Source: Paenibacillus albicereus
GTDB lineage: Bacteria; Bacillota; Bacilli; Paenibacillales; Paenibacillaceae
Direction: 5' to 3'
Length of the DNA: 64,000 bases
Assembly: GCF_012676905.1 (NCBI RefSeq)
Contig: NZ_CP051428.1
Location: 1,231,001-1,295,000, forward strand
Part shown: one piece after another, positions 15,437-24,120 of the stretch
Layout of the letters: each line of letters opens with the position of its first letter
Numbering within the stretch: the stretch's first letter is position 1
Notes under the pieces: model-generated
Database searches by the model: none
What the model was told of the DNA's origin: nothing
The model's input: the letters and a program-made list of their open reading frames with translations, nothing else
Program-made: the position numbers and the translations under genes

Positions 15437-15820
15437 AGGGCTGGACGCAGGCTCGAACATGCGAGTTACTGGACCTGGAGTAGGTCGTGGAGCAAGCATT
15501 AAGTCGAATAAATCGAGTTACTGGGGTTCAAGTAGGCCGTGGAGCAGGCGTTAAGTCGAATAAATCGAGTTACTGGGGTTCAAGTAGGTCGTGGAGCAGG
15601 CGTTAAGTCGAATAAATCGAGTTACTGGGGTTCAAGTAGGTCGTGGAGCAGGCGTTAAGTCGAATAAATCGAGTTACTGGGGTTCAAGTAGGTCGTGGAG
15701 CAAGCATTAAGTCGAATAAATCGAGTTACTGGGGTTCAAGTAGGTCGTGGAGCAGGCTTTAAGTCGAATAAATCGAGTTACTGGACTTGGAGTAGGCCGT
15801 GGAGCAGGCTTAAATTGAAT
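15437..15820 (-). repeat. 52-bp tandem repeat array, type C (about 7.5 units)
   Basis: TAGGTC or TAGGCC recurs at 15481, 15533, 15585, 15637, 15689, 15741 and 15793, an exact 52-base period. The reverse complement reads CTTAACGCCTGCTCC, then ACTCGATTTATTCGA, aligning with type A in the opposite orientation. Every unit has arms TAAGTCGA and TCGAGTTA around ATAAA. The first, degenerate copy (15437-15480) carries CTCGAACATGCG, as in the array at 39.7 kb. Confidence 0.88.
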
Positions 15821-15898
15821 CGTTGAAAATACTATTGCACAGACCTGGTTTAATATTGTAAATTTTAAATATATCTCTGGAACCAGCGTGAAGCACAC

Positions 15899-15931
15899 GC
15901 CGTTTGCCCTTCGGGCAAGCGGCTTTTTTAT
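15899..15931 (+). terminator. Rho-independent terminator
   Basis: GCCGTTTGCCC and GGGCAAGCGGC around TTC are followed by six or more Ts. It is preceded by about 80 bases of unusually A/T-rich DNA (15815-15895) without a gene. Confidence 0.8.
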
Positions 15932-15957
15932 TTGGAAGAAATGAAGGAGGAGCCGCT

Positions 15958-16620
15958 ATGACTGATCCTAGAATTCAAACCTTTATGGAAAAGGAACGTA
16001 AACAGGCCAAGGGCCAGCGTTTGGAAATGCTGGAAAGAGAGCTGCACGGAACGATCAAGCTGCTTGAAACCGCTATTCTCCCCGTTTTCCGTTCCTTGGA
16101 AGGGTTCCATTTAGAGTATGAGTTCAAAAGCCCTACCGGCTATAGCTACTATGCCGATCTCTTTTACGAGCCGCTCCAAACCGTATTTGAATGCGATGGA
16201 TTCGTGCCGCACGGAGAGCTTTTGACAAGAGAACGATTTGCGTTGGAGAGGCAGCGGGTAAGAACGATGGCGATGTTCGGCTATCGCTATCTGCCCTTCA
16301 GTTGGGACGAACTGGAGAAGAAAGGAGAGCTTTGCCGAAGGACGGTCTTTGAACTGCTGGGCCGTTTTGGGAAGGGAACAAAAGCGATCCAGGCTTTATC
16401 GATTCAAGAAAGGGAGATGTTGCGGCTGGCAGCCCAGGGACAATCCTTTCGCCAACGAGATGCGCAGATTTGGCTGGGGTTGAAGAATGAGACGGTAAGG
16501 AAGATTATTCGTCGCATGCTCGAAAAGGGATGGGTAGCCCCAGATAGCAAAGGAGAGTCACGTATCCACTCTTACAAAATGACGGAACAGGGCTGGAGCT
16601 TGTTTCGGGGTCACGGCTGA
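15958..16620 (+). CDS. DUF559/Vsr-like nuclease-fold protein with C-terminal helical/winged-helix region
   Basis: A 220-residue protein. Residues 55-120 fit the DUF559/Vsr-type PD-(D/E)XK pattern: YYADLFYE (D67), TVFECDGFVPH (E78, D80, H85), then basic R100/R102 and GYRYLPFSWDEL. The C-terminal 75 residues (LRLAAQGQSFRQRDAQIWLG, NETVRKIIRRMLEKGWV, YKMTEQGWSLF) look like a winged helix. This suggests a DNA-binding protein that may cut or may have lost catalysis. AAGGAGG is 7 bases before the ATG at 15958. Base composition is clearly lower in GC than the neighbours, and it lies between a repeat array and the ABC-F gene, hinting at transfer. Confidence 0.68.
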   Translation: MTDPRIQTFMEKERKQAKGQRLEMLERELHGTIKLLETAILPVFRSLEGFHLEYEFKSPTGYSYYADLFYEPLQTVFECDGFVPHGELLTRERFALERQRVRTMAMFGYRYLPFSWDELEKKGELCRRTVFELLGRFGKGTKAIQALSIQEREMLRLAAQGQSFRQRDAQIWLGLKNETVRKIIRRMLEKGWVAPDSKGESRIHSYKMTEQGWSLFRGHG

Positions 16621-16660
16621 TTTGTCTTTCTTCACTATGGGTAGACCCCGCCCCCCTCGT

Positions 16661-16690
16661 TTCCCACGATCCTGCATCTTATGCTATACT
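16661..16690 (+). promoter_or_regulatory. Promoter of the ABC-F gene (extended -10)
   Basis: TGCTATACT (16682-16690) is an extended -10; a weak TTCCCA lies 18 bases upstream. The leader to the ATG at 16811 is about 115 bases. Confidence 0.6.
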
Positions 16691-16762
16691 GAAGGAAGTC
16701 TGTTTTTTTGCAGGGAATGCGGGGCCGAGGCCGATCCGATCCCTGCCCGAGACGATGATGCA

Positions 16763-16778
16763 AGGCGGTCCTCCGCCT
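16763..16778 (+). promoter_or_regulatory. Leader hairpin before ABC-F gene
   Basis: AGGCGG and CCGCCT pair perfectly around TCCT, between the promoter and the start codon. It could influence ribosome loading; there is no T run, so it is not a terminator by itself. Confidence 0.4.
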
Positions 16779-16810
16779 AAATCCATAGATGAAGGACGGG
16801 ATTTCCACAC

Positions 16811-18439
16811 ATGATCAGCACCAGCGGCATATCGCTTCGCTACGGCAAGCGGGCGCTTTTTGAAGACGTCAACATCAAGTTCACCCCCGGCAACTGCTAC
16901 GGCCTGATCGGGGCGAACGGAGCGGGCAAGTCCACGTTCCTGAAGATTCTCTCCGGCGAGATCGAGCCCAACACGGGCGAGGTCCACATCACGCCGGGCG
17001 AGCGCATGGCCGTGCTCAAGCAGAACCATTTCGAATATGACGAAGTGCCTGTTCTCATGACCGTCATCATGGGCCACAAGAAGCTCTACGACGTCATGAA
17101 CGAAAAGAACACGCTGTACGCCAAGTCGGACTTCACCGACGAGGACGGCATGCGCGCGGGCGAGCTCGAGGCGGAGTTCGCCGACATGAATGGCTGGGAA
17201 GCGGAGTCCGAGGCAGCCGAGATGCTGAACGGCCTCGGCATCACGCCGGACCTGCACGACAAGCTCATGAAGGATCTCGACGGCAACGCGAAGATCCGCG
17301 TCCTGCTGGCGCAGGCGCTGTTCGGCACGCCGAACATCCTGCTGCTTGACGAGCCTACCAACCACTTGGATATGCAGTCGATCGAATGGCTGGAGAAGTT
17401 CCTGTCCACCTACGAAGGCACCGTCGTCGTTGTCAGCCACGATCGCCACTTCCTGAACCAGGTGTGCACGCACATCGCGGACATCGACTTCGGCAAGGTC
17501 CAGATGTACGTCGGCAACTACGACTTCTGGTACGAGTCCAGCCAGCTGGCGCTCGCGCTCCAGCGCGACGCCAACAAGAAGAAGGAGGACAAGGTCAAGG
17601 AGCTGCAGGCGTTCATCCAGCGCTTCAGCGCCAACAAGTCCAAGTCCAAGCAGGCGACGAGCCGGAAAAAGATGCTCGACAAGATCACGCTCGACGACAT
17701 CCGTCCTTCGAGCCGCAAGTACCCGTTCATCAACTTCAAGGGCGAGCGCGAGGCAGGCAAGCAGATCCTGCTGATCGAGGGCATCTCCAAGGCCGTCGAC
17801 GGAGAGCAGCTGCTGAACAACTTCACGCTCACGGTCAACAAGGGCGACAAGATCGCCTTCGTCGGCCCGAACACGCTGCCCAAGACGGCTCTGTTCCAGA
17901 TCATCACGGGCGAGTCCGAGGCCGATGCCGGCACGTACCAATGGGGCATTACGACGATCCAGGGCTACTTCCCCAAGGACAACTCCGCCTACTTCGAGGG
18001 CGTGGAGATGAACCTCGTCGACTGGCTGCGCCAGTACTCCAAGGACCAGGACGAATCGTTCATCCGCGGCTTCCTCGGACGGATGCTGTTCTCCGGCGAC
18101 GAAGCGCTCAAGAAGGCGAGCGTGCTCTCCGGCGGCGAGAAGGTCCGCTGCATGCTGTCCAAGATGATGCTGTCCGGCGCGAACGTGCTCATCATGGACG
18201 AACCGACCAACCACTTGGACCTCGAGTCCATCACCGCGCTCAACAACGGCTTGATCGACACGGACTGCACCGTGCTGTTCACGTCGCATGACCATCAGTT
18301 CGTGCAGACGATCGCCAACCGCATCATCGAGATTACGCCAGGGGGAGTCATCGACCGCCTCATGACGTACGAGGAGTACCTCGAGAGCGACGATGTCAAG
18401 GCGATGCGCGACCGTCTTTACGCCGGTCAGCCGAGCTGA
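16811..18439 (+). CDS. ABC-F family ATPase (YkpA/YbiT-like)
   Basis: A 542-residue protein with two nucleotide-binding domains and no membrane segment. NBD1 has a good Walker A (GANGAGKST, about 37) and Walker B (ILLLDEPTNHLD), but its signature is DLDGNAKIRVLLAQ rather than LSGGQ. NBD2 has a degenerate Walker A (GPNTLPKTALF) with a normal signature (VLSGGEKVRCMLSKMM) and Walker B (VLIMDEPTNHLDLES). This asymmetry is, to my knowledge, a feature of the YkpA/YbiT subfamily. ABC-F proteins act on the ribosome, in translation rescue or antibiotic protection. The charged linker KKKEDKVKELQAFIQRF lies between the domains. The gene is monocistronic with a strong terminator. Confidence 0.9.
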   Translation: MISTSGISLRYGKRALFEDVNIKFTPGNCYGLIGANGAGKSTFLKILSGEIEPNTGEVHITPGERMAVLKQNHFEYDEVPVLMTVIMGHKKLYDVMNEKNTLYAKSDFTDEDGMRAGELEAEFADMNGWEAESEAAEMLNGLGITPDLHDKLMKDLDGNAKIRVLLAQALFGTPNILLLDEPTNHLDMQSIEWLEKFLSTYEGTVVVVSHDRHFLNQVCTHIADIDFGKVQMYVGNYDFWYESSQLALALQRDANKKKEDKVKELQAFIQRFSANKSKSKQATSRKKMLDKITLDDIRPSSRKYPFINFKGEREAGKQILLIEGISKAVDGEQLLNNFTLTVNKGDKIAFVGPNTLPKTALFQIITGESEADAGTYQWGITTIQGYFPKDNSAYFEGVEMNLVDWLRQYSKDQDESFIRGFLGRMLFSGDEALKKASVLSGGEKVRCMLSKMMLSGANVLIMDEPTNHLDLESITALNNGLIDTDCTVLFTSHDHQFVQTIANRIIEITPGGVIDRLMTYEEYLESDDVKAMRDRLYAGQPS

Positions 18440-18458
18440 AGCCTCCTTCGACAAAAAG

Positions 18459-18496
18459 AACCGCCGCTTCCCGATTCGGGAAGCGGCGGTTTTTAC
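18459..18496 (+). terminator. Rho-independent terminator after ABC-F gene
   Basis: AACCGCCGCTTCCCG and CGGGAAGCGGCGGTT pair around ATT, with TTTTT following. The rest of the spacer up to 18641 shows nothing further. Confidence 0.92.
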
Positions 18497-18641
18497 GTTG
18501 AAGGCTCGTCCTGCGCTCCGCGACGGAGCTGTCGCAGCCCGTTCGCGCGACCGGATTCAATCGGATTGCGGCGACGGGAAGGGCCCGCGAAGGCGGTGAG
18601 CCCGAATTTGATCTCGCTGCAACTCCACGCGCCCAGCGGCG

Positions 18642-19748
18642 CTAGTTCAAGAACCCGTCGAGCGCGATCGTCGGCTTGCCGTCGGCCTGCCAGGCGCCCT
18701 TGTTGTAGCCGCCGTTGTAGCCCGGTGTCGACTGCGGCTCCCAGTAGAACACGCCGAGGCCTTTGCCGCCGGAGATGTTGCGGATCTTCGTCTTGATGTC
18801 GGCGATGAAGCTCTTGGACGCGGCCGGCTGATTGTAGTCCAGGCCGATCTCGGAGATCATGACGCTTTTGCCGTAGCGGGCGATCATGTCATTGGCGTTG
18901 GCGATAGTCTGCGTCACCTTCGTCTGCCAGTCGGAGACCGATGGATAGAGCGACATGCCGATGATGTCGAACGTCGCGCCGTTCGCGATCAGCCCGCCGA
19001 TGTTCCAGACGAACAGCGCGTTGTCGTAGCCGTTGGCGAGATGCACGATCGTCTTGGTCGACGGAAAGATGCTCTTGACCGCATTGTTGCCCGTGTTGAC
19101 GAGCCAGGCGTAATTCTTCATGTTGACGGAAGCGCGGCCGTCCTGCCACAGCATGCCGTCGTTCGTCTCGTTGCCGATCTGCACCCAGTCGGGCGTGACG
19201 CCCTTCGCCTTCATCGCGTTCATGACGTAGACGGTATGCGACCAGACCGCGTCCATGAGCTGGGTGAAGGTGAAGCTCTGCCAGGCGTAGGGCTTGGTCT
19301 GCTTGCCCGGGTCGGCCCAGGAGTCGCTGTAATGAAGCGACAGCATGACGCTCATGCCTTGTTCCTTCGCCCGCGCCGCCAGCTCCGCCGCCTTCTCGGC
19401 GTTCAGGTAGCCGTTGCCGTAGTCGCTCATGTTCGGATTGACCCAGACGCGGATGCGGGCGGAGTTCAGGCCGTAGTCGTTCTTGAGAATATTGAAAATG
19501 TCCCGCGTCGTGCCGTTCTTGTCCTTCCATTTGTAGCCCTGCGCCTCCATGGCGGCGACCCAGCTGATGTCGGCTCCTTTGGCGAAGGCCGGCGCAGCCG
19601 CCGCCTTGCCGCCGATGGCGCTGCTCCCGGCGCTTTCCCAGGCCGGAGCGAGCAGCAGGAGCAGCGCCGCCATCAGGAGGGCGATCGCCTGTTTCCACCT
19701 GCGCGTCCGTGCCTGCCGTCCGCCGAGAGCCTCTGCGTGTTGGTTCAT
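18642..19748 (-). CDS. ganB: GH53 arabinogalactan endo-beta-1,4-galactanase (secreted)
   Basis: A 368-residue protein. After a basic start and signal sequence (hydrophobic about 20-37) comes a complete GH53 domain: GADISW (58-63), RIRVWVNP, LSLHYSDSWADPGKQ, catalytic acid E194 (QIGNETN), nucleophile E300 (MISEIGLDY) and YWEP. GH53 enzymes cut beta-1,4-galactan side chains of pectin into galacto-oligosaccharides outside the cell. AAGGAGG precedes the ATG. A palindrome GTAAGCGCTTAC lies about 40 bases upstream. It is divergent from the YesM/YesN genes and near an oligosaccharide ABC transporter and GH42 beta-galactosidase, so the set forms one degradation pathway. Confidence 0.93.
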   Translation of the reverse strand: MNQHAEALGGRQARTRRWKQAIALLMAALLLLLAPAWESAGSSAIGGKAAAAPAFAKGADISWVAAMEAQGYKWKDKNGTTRDIFNILKNDYGLNSARIRVWVNPNMSDYGNGYLNAEKAAELAARAKEQGMSVMLSLHYSDSWADPGKQTKPYAWQSFTFTQLMDAVWSHTVYVMNAMKAKGVTPDWVQIGNETNDGMLWQDGRASVNMKNYAWLVNTGNNAVKSIFPSTKTIVHLANGYDNALFVWNIGGLIANGATFDIIGMSLYPSVSDWQTKVTQTIANANDMIARYGKSVMISEIGLDYNQPAASKSFIADIKTKIRNISGGKGLGVFYWEPQSTPGYNGGYNKGAWQADGKPTIALDGFLN

Positions 19749-19788
19749 TCTTCATCTTCCTCCTTGTCGAAAATGGATTCCTCCGTAT

Positions 19789-19802
19789 CGTAAGCGCTTA
19801 CG
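19789..19802. promoter_or_regulatory. cre-like / LacI-type operator upstream of GH53 gene
   Basis: CGTAAGCGCTTACG is a perfect palindrome close to the catabolite-responsive element and LacI-family operator core. It lies 41 bases before the galactanase start, consistent with CcpA repression. Confidence 0.6.
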
Positions 19803-20010
19803 TGGCGGCCCGACAGTGAGCGCAGCCATGATTTCTTATCCAGAATCAACGACAGGCAGGTCCGCCAAGGCAGCGATAGCGGCGAGACGCGCGGTCCCGA
19901 TCGTATCCGTCTCCGCGATCGTGGAAAACCTATAAGAAAACGTTGCCTCGCGCAGTAGGCATCCGCCTGCCGGGAAAGGTACAATGGGGTATTGAACTCG
20001 GGCCGGACAC

Positions 20011-20045
20011 GGAACGGAACGGAATGGAACGGAACGGAATGGAAC
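20011..20045 (+). repeat. Pentanucleotide microsatellite (GGAAC/GGAAT)7
   Basis: Seven consecutive 5-base units, ordered C C T C C T C by their last base. It ends 24 bases before the sensor kinase start and 10 bases before its ribosome site. Confidence 0.85.
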
Positions 20046-20068
20046 GGCCCTGGGCGGAGGCGGCAGCG

Positions 20069-21883
20069 ATGAGAGACGCGAAGAGAAAGTCCTTTATCCC
20101 ATATACCTACAAAATGATGATCCCGTACCTGCTGCTCGTGCTCGTCACCGACGCCCTGATCGGCACGATCTCCTACCGGATGCTCGTCGAGTCGCGGACG
20201 GAGATCGCGCGCACGAACATCCAGGCGGCGATGCAGCAGACGCGCACGAACATGCGCTACCAGATGGAGGAGATCAAGCGCATCTCGGACACGCTGTTCG
20301 GCAGCGTGCCGTTTCAGCGCGCGCTGCAGAAGCACGGGGACGATCTGCAGGCGTATCTCACCATGCTCGACGAGATCGTGCCCAAGCTGCAGGAGCCGCT
20401 GCAGCTGTTCGGCAATCCGCTGCGCATCGAGCTCTATACGACCAACCCCGACCTGTACGAGATCGAGGGCGACGATCCGTCGACGCCGATCGAGCGGAGC
20501 GACTATTACGTGCTGTCCGCCGAGCGGCTGCGCGGCAGCGCCTGGCCGGAGCAGTCCGGACAATGGTTCGGCAGCAGCCGCTGGATGCAGGTGGAGTCCG
20601 ACGCGCAGCACCGTCAGCTGTCGCATCTGACGAGGCTCATCTCCTATAGCGATTATCAGACGGTTATCGGCTACATCCGCATCACCGCGCGGCTCGACGA
20701 CCTGCTCGGACGCTTCGACGCCTTTCCCGTGGAGAAGGGCATGACGCTGCGCCTGCTCGATCAGCAGACGGGCCGGACGCTGTATGACAAAGGCGAGGTC
20801 AACGAGGCGGACGCGCCCGGGCATCTGACGCTGACGGAGGCGGTGCCGGGCAGCGGCTACGTCATTCAGGCGGTCGTGTCGCAGAGGTACCTGCAGGAGG
20901 ACGCGCGCCGGCTCGGCCTCGTCATCGTCGGCGTCTGCTCGGTCAGCTTTGCCGTCATGGCGCTCATCGGCTTCATGGTGGCGCGCCTGTCCGGGCGCAA
21001 GATGCGCAAGATCGTGACGCTCGTGCAGTCGTTCCAGGACGGCAGCCTCGAGAAGCGCATCCGCTTCTCCGGCAAGGACGAGTTCGTGCAGATCGCCGAT
21101 GCGTTCAACACGATGGCCGAGCATGTCAAGGAGCTCATCAGCAGCGTGTTCGCCCAGGGGCAGAAGCGCAAGCAGGCGGAGCTCGAGGCGCTGCAGGCGC
21201 AGATCAACCCGCATTTCCTCTACAACACGCTATCCACGATCAGCAGCCTGGCCAACATGGGCGAGACGCGCCAGGTGACGGAGATGGTGAAGGGGCTGTC
21301 GCGCTTCTACCGGCTGTCGCTCAACGAAGGGCGCGTGCTCATCCCGCTCGCCCAGGAGCTGGAGCAGGTGCAGACGTATCTGGACATCCAGCAGGTGAAG
21401 TACGCGGACGCCTTCACGGTGCATCTGCACGCCGAGCCGGACATCGGGGAGCTGCGGGTGATGAAGCTGATCCTCCAGCCGTTCGTGGAAAACGTGTTCA
21501 AGCATGCCTGGTACGGCGAAAGCATCGCCATCCGCATCACGGCCCGCCGGCTCGGCGCCGATCTGGAGCTGAAGGTGATCGACAGCGGCGTCGGCATGAA
21601 CGACGAGACGCTGGAGAAGCTGCGCTCCGGCACGGCCGGCCTGTCGGGCGAGCCGGTCGCGTCCGCTCCCGCAGGCACATCGGCCGCCTTGGGCCGATCC
21701 GTCACCGGCGGCAGCTACGGCATCCGCAACGTCGACGAGCGCATCCGGCTGCGCTACGGCGAGCGGTACGGCATCGAGGTCGGCAGCGTGTACGGCGGCG
21801 GCACGACGGTGCGCATCCTGCTCCCCGCCGAAGGCGAGTGGGAGGACGGCATCGTCCGGGAACGAAAGGAGGAAGGCCGATGA
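20069..21883 (+). CDS. YesM-type sensor histidine kinase
   Basis: A 604-residue protein. TM helix 1 is at about 16-36, followed by an extracellular sensor domain (about 40-285), TM helix 2 (VIVGVCSVSFAVMALIGFMV), a HAMP domain, and the His_kinase domain with phospho-acceptor H382 (QINPHFLYNTLSTIS). The HATPase_c domain carries FVENVFKHAW and DSGVGMN. The ATG at 20069 follows GGAGG by 8 bases; a TACAAT near 19980 may be the -10. Its stop overlaps the response regulator start. YesM kinases typically sense plant polysaccharide fragments. Position between GH53 and the ABC/GH42 genes suggests it senses galacto-oligosaccharides. Confidence 0.9.
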   Translation: MRDAKRKSFIPYTYKMMIPYLLLVLVTDALIGTISYRMLVESRTEIARTNIQAAMQQTRTNMRYQMEEIKRISDTLFGSVPFQRALQKHGDDLQAYLTMLDEIVPKLQEPLQLFGNPLRIELYTTNPDLYEIEGDDPSTPIERSDYYVLSAERLRGSAWPEQSGQWFGSSRWMQVESDAQHRQLSHLTRLISYSDYQTVIGYIRITARLDDLLGRFDAFPVEKGMTLRLLDQQTGRTLYDKGEVNEADAPGHLTLTEAVPGSGYVIQAVVSQRYLQEDARRLGLVIVGVCSVSFAVMALIGFMVARLSGRKMRKIVTLVQSFQDGSLEKRIRFSGKDEFVQIADAFNTMAEHVKELISSVFAQGQKRKQAELEALQAQINPHFLYNTLSTISSLANMGETRQVTEMVKGLSRFYRLSLNEGRVLIPLAQELEQVQTYLDIQQVKYADAFTVHLHAEPDIGELRVMKLILQPFVENVFKHAWYGESIAIRITARRLGADLELKVIDSGVGMNDETLEKLRSGTAGLSGEPVASAPAGTSAALGRSVTGGSYGIRNVDERIRLRYGERYGIEVGSVYGGGTTVRILLPAEGEWEDGIVRERKEEGR

Positions 21884-23454
21884 ACGAAGGAACGCCGATC
21901 CGGCTGCTGCTCGTCGACGACGAGGCGGTCGATCTGGAATGGCTGCGGCGGCGGGTCGCGGGCAGCGGCCTGCCGGTGCAGGTAGCAGGCACAGCGAGCA
22001 GCGGCTTCGCGGCGCTCGACCTGCTGCAGCGCGAGCAGGTGGACGTCATCCTGTCGGACATCCGCATGCCGATCATGAGCGGCATCGAGTTCGCCCGGCG
22101 GGCCAAGGAGGCGCGCCCGCAGGTGAAGCTTGTCTTCATCAGCGGCCATGAGGACTTCCACTACGCCAAGGAGGCGCTGCGGCTGAGCGCGTCCGGCTAC
22201 CTGCTCAAGCCGGTCGACGACGAAGAGCTGCTGGCGATGCTCGCTGCGCTCTGCCGCGACGTCGAGCAGGAGAAGCGGGCGAGCCGCAGCGTCTCGGAGG
22301 CGCTGTCGCTGGCGGCGCGGGAGCTGCTGCTGCGCTGGCTCGGCGGGGACCGCTCCCCGCTGCTCGAGGAGCATCTGCAGCCCTATCTGCACTCGGCCGC
22401 CGAGCATGGCGCGAGCTGCGCCTTGATCGAGATCGACGATCTGGAGTGGAAAGCCGCGGCGCTGGGCGAGGAGGAGCGCGACCGGCAGCTCGCCGCGCTG
22501 AACGCGTTTCTGGACGGCTTCGCGGAGCGCCGTCAGCTCGGCCTGCTGCTGGCCGGCCTGCCGGGAGCGCGGGCCGCGCTGATCGCCGGGCCGGGCGCGG
22601 ACGCGCGGCTCGAGGAGCTCGTCGCCGAGATCGGCCGCCGCTTCCCGCTGACAGTGACGGTCGGGGTCGGCCGTCCGGCGGAGCGCTGGCAGGAGCTGCC
22701 GGAGTCGTACCGCGAGGCGCAGGCCGCGCTGAGCGCCAAGTGGCTGCTCGGCAAGAACCGCGTCCTGCGCGGGAGCGCCGAGCCGGCCGGAGAGGAAGGA
22801 CCGTCCGCCGCCCAGGAGGCGGTCGTCGACCGGATGCTCGCCGCCATCCTGCACTATGATCTCGTCGAGATCGACGATTGCCTGCTGGAGCTGTTCGGCG
22901 GCTCCGGCCGGCTGCGCCGCAGCGAGGCGTACCCGCTCGTGCTGCGGCTGACGTCCAAGCTGCACGCCGATCTGCAAGCCATGGACGAGAACCTGTACGA
23001 GCTGCTCAAGTGGGACACGCATGAGCCGGGAGTGATGTTCCAGTTCGAGACGATGAACGACTTGCTCTCGTGGCTGCGCAAGCGGCTGTTCGAGCTGTCC
23101 GAGCTGCTGCTCATCAAGAGCCGAAGGCACAGCCGCAAGCTGATCGACGAGATCAAGGCCTATGTCGAGGAACGGCTGGAGCAGAAGGTGACGCTCAAGG
23201 AGACAGCGGCGCAGTTCAGCTTCACGCCGAACTACCTCGGCCACCTGTTCAAGGAGGAGACCGGCCAGCACTTCAGCGACTACCTGCTTGAGCGCAAGCT
23301 CCGGCGCACTTGCGCGCTGCTCGAGGAGCCGACGCTCAAGATTTACGAGATCGCCGACCGCATGGGCTACAAGAACATCGTCTACTTCAACCGGCAGTTC
23401 AAGCAGGCGACCGGCATGTCGCCGGGCGAATATCGCAAGAAGGCGGGCATCTAG
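21880..23454 (+). CDS. YesN-type AraC-family response regulator
   Basis: A 524-residue protein. The receiver domain (1-125) has D13/D14, phospho-acceptor D60 (VILSDIRMP) and the conserved Lys in GYLLKPVDD. A long middle region (about 130-410) of the kind found in YesN proteins follows. The C-terminal AraC helix-turn-helix pair (about 420-520) has LKETAAQFSFTPNYLGHLFK and IYEIADRMGYKNIVYFNRQF. It overlaps the kinase by 4 bases. The likely target is the ABC transporter promoter at 25.3 kb, and perhaps the GH53 and GH42 genes. No B. subtilis-like GanR repressor gene is present. Confidence 0.92.
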   Translation: MNEGTPIRLLLVDDEAVDLEWLRRRVAGSGLPVQVAGTASSGFAALDLLQREQVDVILSDIRMPIMSGIEFARRAKEARPQVKLVFISGHEDFHYAKEALRLSASGYLLKPVDDEELLAMLAALCRDVEQEKRASRSVSEALSLAARELLLRWLGGDRSPLLEEHLQPYLHSAAEHGASCALIEIDDLEWKAAALGEEERDRQLAALNAFLDGFAERRQLGLLLAGLPGARAALIAGPGADARLEELVAEIGRRFPLTVTVGVGRPAERWQELPESYREAQAALSAKWLLGKNRVLRGSAEPAGEEGPSAAQEAVVDRMLAAILHYDLVEIDDCLLELFGGSGRLRRSEAYPLVLRLTSKLHADLQAMDENLYELLKWDTHEPGVMFQFETMNDLLSWLRKRLFELSELLLIKSRRHSRKLIDEIKAYVEERLEQKVTLKETAAQFSFTPNYLGHLFKEETGQHFSDYLLERKLRRTCALLEEPTLKIYEIADRMGYKNIVYFNRQFKQATGMSPGEYRKKAGI

Positions 23455-23518
23455 CCCGCTTTTTCGGCGTGAATGAAGTTGTCTCCGGGCGAAGCCGGAG
23501 AACCGGTCATGGGTCATG

Positions 23519-23985
23519 AAGCCCGCTGTGCGAGCCGAGTCTTTCTCGGCAGCGCCGGAAGAGGCTGATTGGTGGCCAAGAAGCCCGCAGCGCGAGCCGA
23601 GCCTTTCTCGGCAGCGCCGGAAGCGGCTGAGTGTGGCCAAGAAGCCCGCAGCGCGAGCCGAGCCTTTCTCGACAGCGCCGGAAGCGGCTGAGTAGTGGAC
23701 AGAAGCCCGCAGCGTGAGCCGAGCCTTTCTCGGCAGCACCGAAAGAGGATGAGTGGTGGACAAGAAGCTTGCTGCGCGAGCCGAGCCTTTCTCGGCAGCG
23801 CCGGAAGCGGCTGATTGGTGGACAAGAAGCCCGCAGCGCGAGCCGAGCCTTTCTGGGCAGCGCCGGAAGCGGCTGAGTGGTGGACAAGAAGCCCGCAGCG
23901 CGAGCCGAGCCTTTCTCGGCAGCGCCGTAAGAGGATGAGTGGTGGACAAGAAGCCCGCAGCGCGAGCCGAGCCTTTCTCCGATTC
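23519..23985. repeat. 62-bp tandem repeat array (8 units)
   Basis: GCCCGC (GCTTGC once) begins units at 23521, 23583, 23644, 23705, 23767, 23829, 23891 and 23953 (61-62 bases apart). Most units carry the hairpin arms GCCGAG and CTCGGC around CCTTT. No gene is supported; frames across it merely translate the repeat. Confidence 0.9.
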
Positions 23986-24120
23986 CACTGGAAGCCGGAT
24001 GCCTGGATTGCCCAACCTCCTATGCGGAGGCCATCCGTCTTCCAAGAGGACCGCTGCTGCTTCTCCGAAAGGCATCGCCTCGCTCCGCTTCCGCTTGTCC
24101 CAATGCCACCCTCCCCTCGG

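Noticed and set aside
16679-18454. Long open frame on the minus strand over the ABC-F gene
   Set aside because: It mirrors the codon pattern of a clear ABC-F gene in high-GC DNA; its residues are Arg/Val/Leu-rich without any domain.
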